Assembly (NCBI GenBank): GCA_023014485.1
Contig: JAJOZX010003310.1
Location: forward strand, 69,501 to 133,500
Origin: Bathynomus jamesi
Lineage: Eukaryota; Arthropoda; Malacostraca; Isopoda; Cirolanidae
Direction of reading: 5' to 3'
Length of the DNA stretch: 64,000 nucleotides
Shown here: positions 58,752 to 64,000 of the stretch, one piece after another
Numbering within the stretch: the stretch's first letter is position 1
How the letters are laid out: each line of letters starts with the position of its first letter
Notes under the pieces: model-generated
Told to the model about the DNA's origin: nothing
The model's database searches: none
The model's input: only the letters and a program-made list of their open reading frames with translations
Made by a program: the position numbers and the translations under genes

Positions 58752-61168
58752 TAATCTTGTTTCATGTTTCATGATTATGCTAAGAAACTAGGCTGTGGGG
58801 GGTTATCTAGCTATGTTGCTCAATATAATACTTAAATACTATTTAAAAATCGGTTGTGATGCCCATTACAATAAGGAAAGCAATAAAAGAGAACTTTATA
58901 AATTTTAGACAATGAGGAAATCTGTAAACTGTAGAGAGACTTGCTTCGTAATATGTACGATGCAAGCAGGAAGGAGGGGCAAATCGCGAATCTCCGAGAC
59001 TACTGAAATTACACCTTTTTTGAAAAGACTGTGTAGTGTGTAAGATGCATGCGTGTGTAGTAATGAATATAGTGATAAGCGCGTGTTTGAGAGTATGCTG
59101 GACTGCTCACAGGGTAGACGAGACATGTAAAAAGGCCAGGTGAGGAGGACAGTGATGGGAGAAGCAGGGTTGAGACACTTCCTGCCTTCTGTTGGAATGC
59201 CACATACAAACTCCTTATATATATATATATATATATAATGAGATCGATGTACAGTTCCCTCGAATGATCTGTTAAATAATTTTAAATTAAATGTTAAGGC
59301 TCACTTACGTCATTGCAGAATCTAAGATCGCATGATGATACAACTGTCAGTTTTACGTTTTTAATACAAGTGAAAAAGCGTATGGTGCGTTCTATAAGTA
59401 CATATATTAGGATTGAAAGTATTTTTGTGGCCATTTGTACAGAAAATGATGTTTTTTATACGAGATCTGATATCATAAAATATTAAATTATAAAATTTTA
59501 AACGTTGTGTAACGGTGCGCTTCATTTTGTAAAGACATGTTTAGTACAGCTAGTGACAAAAACAATAAGCATGTACATTCTGTGTGATTGATGTAAATAC
59601 TGTGATTGACTGGTATGAAAGAAAAGTGAAAACAAATACATTTATTATAAGGAATTGTGAACAGTCGATAAATTAGAGAAATGATAATTAAAGTAATGTG
59701 AATAGGCTCTAAGACTGCAACTAGAAAGGTTCTTGATGAAAAATCTCTCAACTTTCAGTACCTATTTCCCACCGAATCTATTTAAAAATGCCAACCCCCA
59801 CAAACTCGACACCCCGTTTTCTTTAATTGCACCTATTAAGAAAAGTTTTTTACCCGAACCTTCTTATTTGGATGTTATATATATATATATATATGATAAT
59901 AATAATAATAACAAGATTAGTAGCAACTAATAGTCGTTAAAAGAAAGTTAAATTTAACTACTACTCTTTAAACAATTACTGAGAAAAATATATAGCAAGA
60001 TTGGGGTAGAGTTGCCATATGCTTTTATTACGAAGGGAATTGAAATCAATATATTTAATTTAAATACTCTTAGCACGTGTACATATATATGTAATAATAA
60101 CAATAAATCAATATTAGTAATAGTATTTAAGTGGGTGTTTGGAGGAGGAAAACAGCTTTGATATTATAGTTTTAAAGCCGCATTACGCAGCTTGATGTTC
60201 TTTTAGCACATGCAATTTTATAACGAAATTTGATGTGCAGTAAAATTAATAGTTCAGAAACCAGAAGTTGTCATGTGAATGTGTTGATATATAGCGATGT
60301 AAACAACAGAAAACTATATATTTAAAAGTAAATCAGCAAATAAGTATATATTATGAATGTATAAAAAAATTCTTGTAGTTGATTCAGAGCGGTTGAAAAT
60401 ATGCCAGTTTCCCTTAAAAAAGAGAGAAATTAATTTATTTAAATTAAAATAATAAACCTTCATTTTATTTTTCATAATACAAATATTAAACAAAGAATCT
60501 GATTTTGAATTAAAATATGTTTAACCTGATTTTGTTTCTTGTGATGTTAGCAGTTTGTTAACGTATAAAATTGGAAATACATTTGAGTAGGTAATGTGGT
60601 ATTAGAATGTGATAATATGTTTTGAGGTTGTTTACACTCGTTATGTCTATTAAACCTTTTTTCAGATATTTTAAGTTTTCATTTCTAATGTTCAAGGGTA
60701 TAAGTTGAAAATCAAGTGTCAAAATCTGTCATTGTCTGTATTTGTTTGTTTGTTGCTTTTGTCTGTTTTTGCTTGTTTGATTTTGTCCGTCTCATGAAAG
60801 ACCAAGAAGGTGGAATTTTTTTTTTTCCTCGTAAAGGAAGGCGAGGATGATTTTTTTTTTTTTTTTTTTTTAAAGGAAGGTGAAGACGAATCCTATTTTT
60901 TTTTTTTTTCAAGGAGGAAGGCGAGGATTTTTTTTTTTTTTTGAAGGAAGGTGATGACGAGACCCTTTTGTCCCGAGGAGGAGGGGGGGCCCACAGGGGC
61001 CCCTCAAGGGGCAACTGCCCTTCATTAATACGGTGACCCCATAAATGGGTTGGGAACTTAAGTAAGAGGGGGCCCCTCATAACGAAGGCGAAGGCCTTCA
61101 GGGGGCCCCTCCAGGGGCAGGATATCAGACCACCCCAACTTCCTCTACCCAAACGCGCCCATACTACT

Positions 61169-61677
61169 AAGTTGTAAACAATTCAATTGCCGGTGCTACT
61201 ATAGTATGCGGTCTACCTACGATTGGTTAGGTTTAGTCAAGATATTTTCGTTAAAACTAACGAAAATATCATGACTAAACCTAACCAATCGTCATGGGCG
61301 ACTGACATTGGGATGTAAACAAGCAATTAGTAAACAAGCTAAGAAGGTATACTTACATTTAAACTTTTTGTGTTTTTAACTTTTCAATAAATTTTTTCCT
61401 TACATTTAAACTTTTTATGTTTTTAACTTTTCAATAAATTTTTTTCAAGTAAGATTGTCATTTCAACCTTCTTTAACTACATTTAAAAAACAAATTGGTA
61501 TAGACAGCATACTAAAGTGTGAATTTGTCTGTAGACCGCATACTAAAGGAGCAGCTTTTCTTGTGTTCCTCTCTTGTCCTTCAAACACGTTCATCATTAT
61601 TAAGTTCATTTTCTCTATTCCTTCCTACCTTTCCTGAAACAAATATTTTATGAAAGGAAAAAAATCATGAAACAAAC
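61169..61677. other. Right outer flank: short inverted repeats, MITE-like remnant
   Basis: TAGTATGCGGTCTAC at about 61202 and its complement at about 61535 bracket a segment containing an inverted pair (GATTGGTTAGGTTTAGTCAA at about 61220 and its complement at about 61283). The inner words resemble the internal half of MITE copies A-E. A tandem duplication of about 60 bp (ACATTTAAACTTTTTATG-like) lies at 61350-61450. No gene. Confidence 0.55.
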
Positions 61678-61850
61678 TTGACAAAAAAGTCCCGTGTAGG
61701 CTGAAACGCACACGCACGAGTGCTGTGCCCCGTAGGTGACACACCTTCCCCCGTGCGTGCAAGGAGAGGGCTGGCATGAGGCCACACCCGATCGCCTCAC
61801 TTCCTCCGGCTTAACACTTACTCCAAGAGATCGATTTATCCACTCCGGAT
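61678..61850 (-). CDS. Host exon: EGF-like repeat
   Basis: The acceptor CTTCGTTCTTCAG ends at 61851; the donor is CAA followed by GTTTGT below 61678; 173 nt, start phase 1, end phase 0. It encodes a linker (PEWINRSLGVSVKPEEVRRS) and one complete EGF-like repeat (CQPSPCTHGGRC ... CVCVSAYTGLFC). The end phase matches the start phase of the EGF exon at 43294-43504 on the same strand, but exons in between cannot be excluded. It encodes extracellular sequence of the same putative receptor. Confidence 0.75.
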
Positions 61851-62869
61851 CTGAAGAACGAAGATTAAAATGTATTAAAAAAGCAAAATCCGATCGGATA
61901 TGAAGTATTTGAAAACCACGAAAACGGAAATACAACCACAAAAAATGCTCTTACATCTAGACCTCTAGAATGTAGGATTAATTAGTTGACAACCAATCCA
62001 GATGTATAATTAAATCACGCAGTTGCCTCATTAACCACGCTTATAGTATATCCGGTAATAAACTGTAAATGGTTGGTTTAGCTATTTACATTGGTTGACA
62101 TATAATTTGATTATTCTGTGTGGCCTATAAAAAAGAATTTCATATAAAGAAAAAAATTTGAAATTTTAGCTTTTTAGTTTTTTGTAGTACCATCAGGTTT
62201 CGATCGTGTAATCGTAAAATATTTACGTATATAAATTATAGTATATCCTACGTCTACTTTCTTTTCACTGCTCGTTTATATAAGATTATTATTAAATTCT
62301 TACAGTACGTATTAGTTTTATAATTTTGATACGCTGCTCTTTCTTCATACCCAATGGCCGAGGCATATCCTAAACTAAGGTATTTTTTAATTTTGAATTT
62401 GAATTTCATCTTTTTTTAAACAATATGTAAAACATAAATATTCTTTAGATTCACTGTAGCTATAGTCCAGGCAATTTGTAGTTAGACCTGGGCAAAATTG
62501 CTTCAGAAGCTTTCTAAACTGTTTCCAGCTCAGGAACCATTGCCGAATAACATATCCAAACTCCGACAAAATTGGACCCCGGGAACACCCCCAAAAATGA
62601 AATTCAAAATGGCGGACTGGATGTTTCCTACGAAAAAAAAAAAATATAATTTACGCTTTTATTTATAGAGATACATTTGATGCTTTTTCTTTCAGTTGTA
62701 ATGTTTTAAATAATTCAACAATATACAACACAACCAGTTATTACGCAAATATAATGTTATATAGCTTTTTACAGATTTTTATAATCAATAATACAACAAT
62801 TATTTTTTTCCCAGTTTCAAGTTATGTTCATTACAGAAGAAGTGATACCTGGTCACAAACATACAGAAA
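61851..62869. other. Intergenic or intronic, no gene recognised
   Basis: Contains a GC-richer segment near 62540-62620 with AAAATGGCGGAC, a word often seen in repeat elements. No coding potential. Confidence 0.5.
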
Positions 62870-64000
62870 TTAATCCTCTTCATCACTATCATCGGATAGA
62901 TTACCGGTACTTGGGTTGTTATCGCAACCACTGATTTGGCACTCGCCACAAGCGGCTGAACAGGGCATTCCATTACGCTTGCATCCACATCTTGAAGTAG
63001 CACATTTCGTCTTGCAGGAGCAGCGGATCATGTTGAGTAGATAATTTGGAGCTGGTGGCTTGTCGCAGGCTGTAGGGTAGTAGGAATTATTCTTTACATA
63101 CCAACCCCACTGTTCTGCATCGATCTTCTCTTCTGTAGACTTCCAGATTAGTATTTGAAAGTATGTGCGAAAGCTGTGGTACTTTGTGGACGCATCGGTA
63201 GGTGGCAAACGTTCGGGTGTAACAAAAGATTTAGCTGTAGCTACCTTTTCAACTAACATTCGATGACGTAGTGCGTTAGTGGATTCAAGTGTTTTGCAGC
63301 CATACAACAGAAGCATTGCCTTTCTTCCAGCGGCTTCAATGTCAGAGTGTTGGCAACAATCAGAACAGAATGTATTTGCAACTGAACGGAGTTCAGCCAC
63401 CTTCATCAGTGTGTCGAATACTTTGGCTTTACCGATCGAAAAAATTCTGGATGTGCTATCACAGCCCGTGAAAGCATGCACAAACAGGAGATACTTGCAG
63501 ATGTCATTGCTTAACAATGATTGAATGCTGAGAATATCATACACAGGATTAGGAGATGGTCCCCGTCTTATATCGCTGCGATAGTACAACTTGAAACCAC
63601 TGTCCTTGGCATGGTACAGAAGGAGAATCAGCAAGTCGGTGCCTTCCCCTATTACTGTTGTAGTTGCATTTTCTGATGAGGAAACTGCTGCACGAACGAT
63701 GTCCACATCAGCATCCCCATCTGCGTTGTGAACAGTACACCCGTGCTTCTTCAACATCTCACCTACGAGGGAAATAAATGCTTGCTTGTTGTTTTCATTA
63801 GCCAAGAAGTGTTCCTTCTGGCCAACAAACTTCATGCTTGGACTGAGATTCACATTTCTGCTTGTCTTGGTGCTGCGTCTTCTGTGGGTCATGTCCTTGA
63901 TCGTAGGAGAGCTGCTGTAGCCATCAAAAACAATGATTGCTTTTCCATATGTTTTCAGAGTGAAATCGGCATATGAGTTGGCGATGCTGTCATATGTTTC
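62870..64000 (-). CDS. FEN1/XPG-like (PIN-fold) protein with Cys-rich tail, 5' end outside window
   Basis: The minus-strand frame is open from the window edge to a TAA at 62870, at least 376 codons; an internal ATG lies at 63892, but the homologous reading continues upstream of it. Acidic motifs in the order expected of a 5'-nuclease/PIN fold: IIVFDGYS (near 63930), DGDADVDIV (near 63715), GEGTDLLILL (near 63640) and FTGCDSTS (near 63455). The C-terminal part has CSCKTKCATSRCGCKRNG and more Cys up to CGECQISGC, a zinc-binding CXC-like region, ending in an acidic tail (SDDSDEED). No introns in 1.1 kb. Proteins of this plan are seen as uncharacterised, often multi-copy genes in invertebrates; a mobile-element origin is possible. 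Function not established. Confidence 0.7.
   Translation of the reverse strand, partial: ETYDSIANSYADFTLKTYGKAIIVFDGYSSSPTIKDMTHRRRSTKTSRNVNLSPSMKFVGQKEHFLANENNKQAFISLVGEMLKKHGCTVHNADGDADVDIVRAAVSSSENATTTVIGEGTDLLILLLYHAKDSGFKLYYRSDIRRGPSPNPVYDILSIQSLLSNDICKYLLFVHAFTGCDSTSRIFSIGKAKVFDTLMKVAELRSVANTFCSDCCQHSDIEAAGRKAMLLLYGCKTLESTNALRHRMLVEKVATAKSFVTPERLPPTDASTKYHSFRTYFQILIWKSTEEKIDAEQWGWYVKNNSYYPTACDKPPAPNYLLNMIRCSCKTKCATSRCGCKRNGMPCSAACGECQISGCDNNPSTGNLSDDSDEED

Larger units (their letters stand above)
55480..60110. repeat. Tandem duplication inside the right palindrome arm
   Basis: Segment one (55480-58455, which includes the later Tc1 insertion) is repeated directly as segment two (58456-60110). 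The junction lies near 58455, where AATCAATATTT from one unit meets AAATTTAACACATTG of the next, sharing a few A/T bases. The left arm has only one copy of this stretch. Unit length without the Tc1 element is about 1.7 kb. Confidence 0.8.

Overview
This is animal nuclear DNA, AT-rich and dominated by transposable elements and long (TA)n, (CA)n, (GA)n and (CT)n microsatellites. The element mix (Penelope-like, CR1-type and other LINEs, several Tc1/mariner families, hAT elements and their MITEs, a Polinton/Maverick) together with the very high microsatellite content suggests an arthropod. A crustacean such as a decapod is my best guess, but no species marker is present.

Host genes are sparse. 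Three minus-strand exons (61678-61850, 43294-43504, 40981-41178) have matching splice signals and compatible phases. They encode EGF-like repeats followed by a transmembrane helix and a basic/acidic cytoplasmic start, so I read them as one membrane receptor-like gene stretched over more than 20 kb by transposon insertions. A GC-rich exon at 10808-11002 has the right strand and phase to be a cytoplasmic-tail exon of the same gene. At the right edge (62870 to beyond 64000, minus) is an open, intronless gene for a FEN1/XPG-like nuclease-fold protein with a Cys-rich tail. A 5S rRNA-like sequence lies at 20758-20868.

Layout. 0-9 kb: decayed DD37D mariner, a head-to-head pair of Penelope-like GIY-YIG ends, a mariner MITE with an intact HTH-only ORF, a decayed hAT element, and a tRNA-like SINE fold-back. 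10-22 kb: MITEs, a ten-copy 77-bp array derived from a transposase gene, CR1-like LINE pieces and a DD41D fold-back. About 22.7-35.7 kb: a degenerate Polinton. Its minus-strand block, in transcription order, is ATPase, two small proteins, integrase, penton-like protein, basic core-like protein, major capsid and protease; the divergent plus-strand block is DNA polymerase B plus unrecognised cargo ORFs. 37-39.3 kb: an intron-bearing hAT element with a perfect 8-bp target duplication. 39.3-44.5 kb: LINE relics, two host exons and nested MITEs. 44.9-61.2 kb: a giant imperfect palindrome (arms about 8 kb, spacer 12 bp), each arm with a hAT transposase end and a LINE end, and each arm carrying private younger insertions.

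The most striking theme is inverted (fold-back) duplication at every scale, from 0.7-kb mariner derivatives to the 16-kb palindrome. Most protein-coding ORFs here belong to mobile elements and many are frameshifted. Some frameshifts could be assembly errors.
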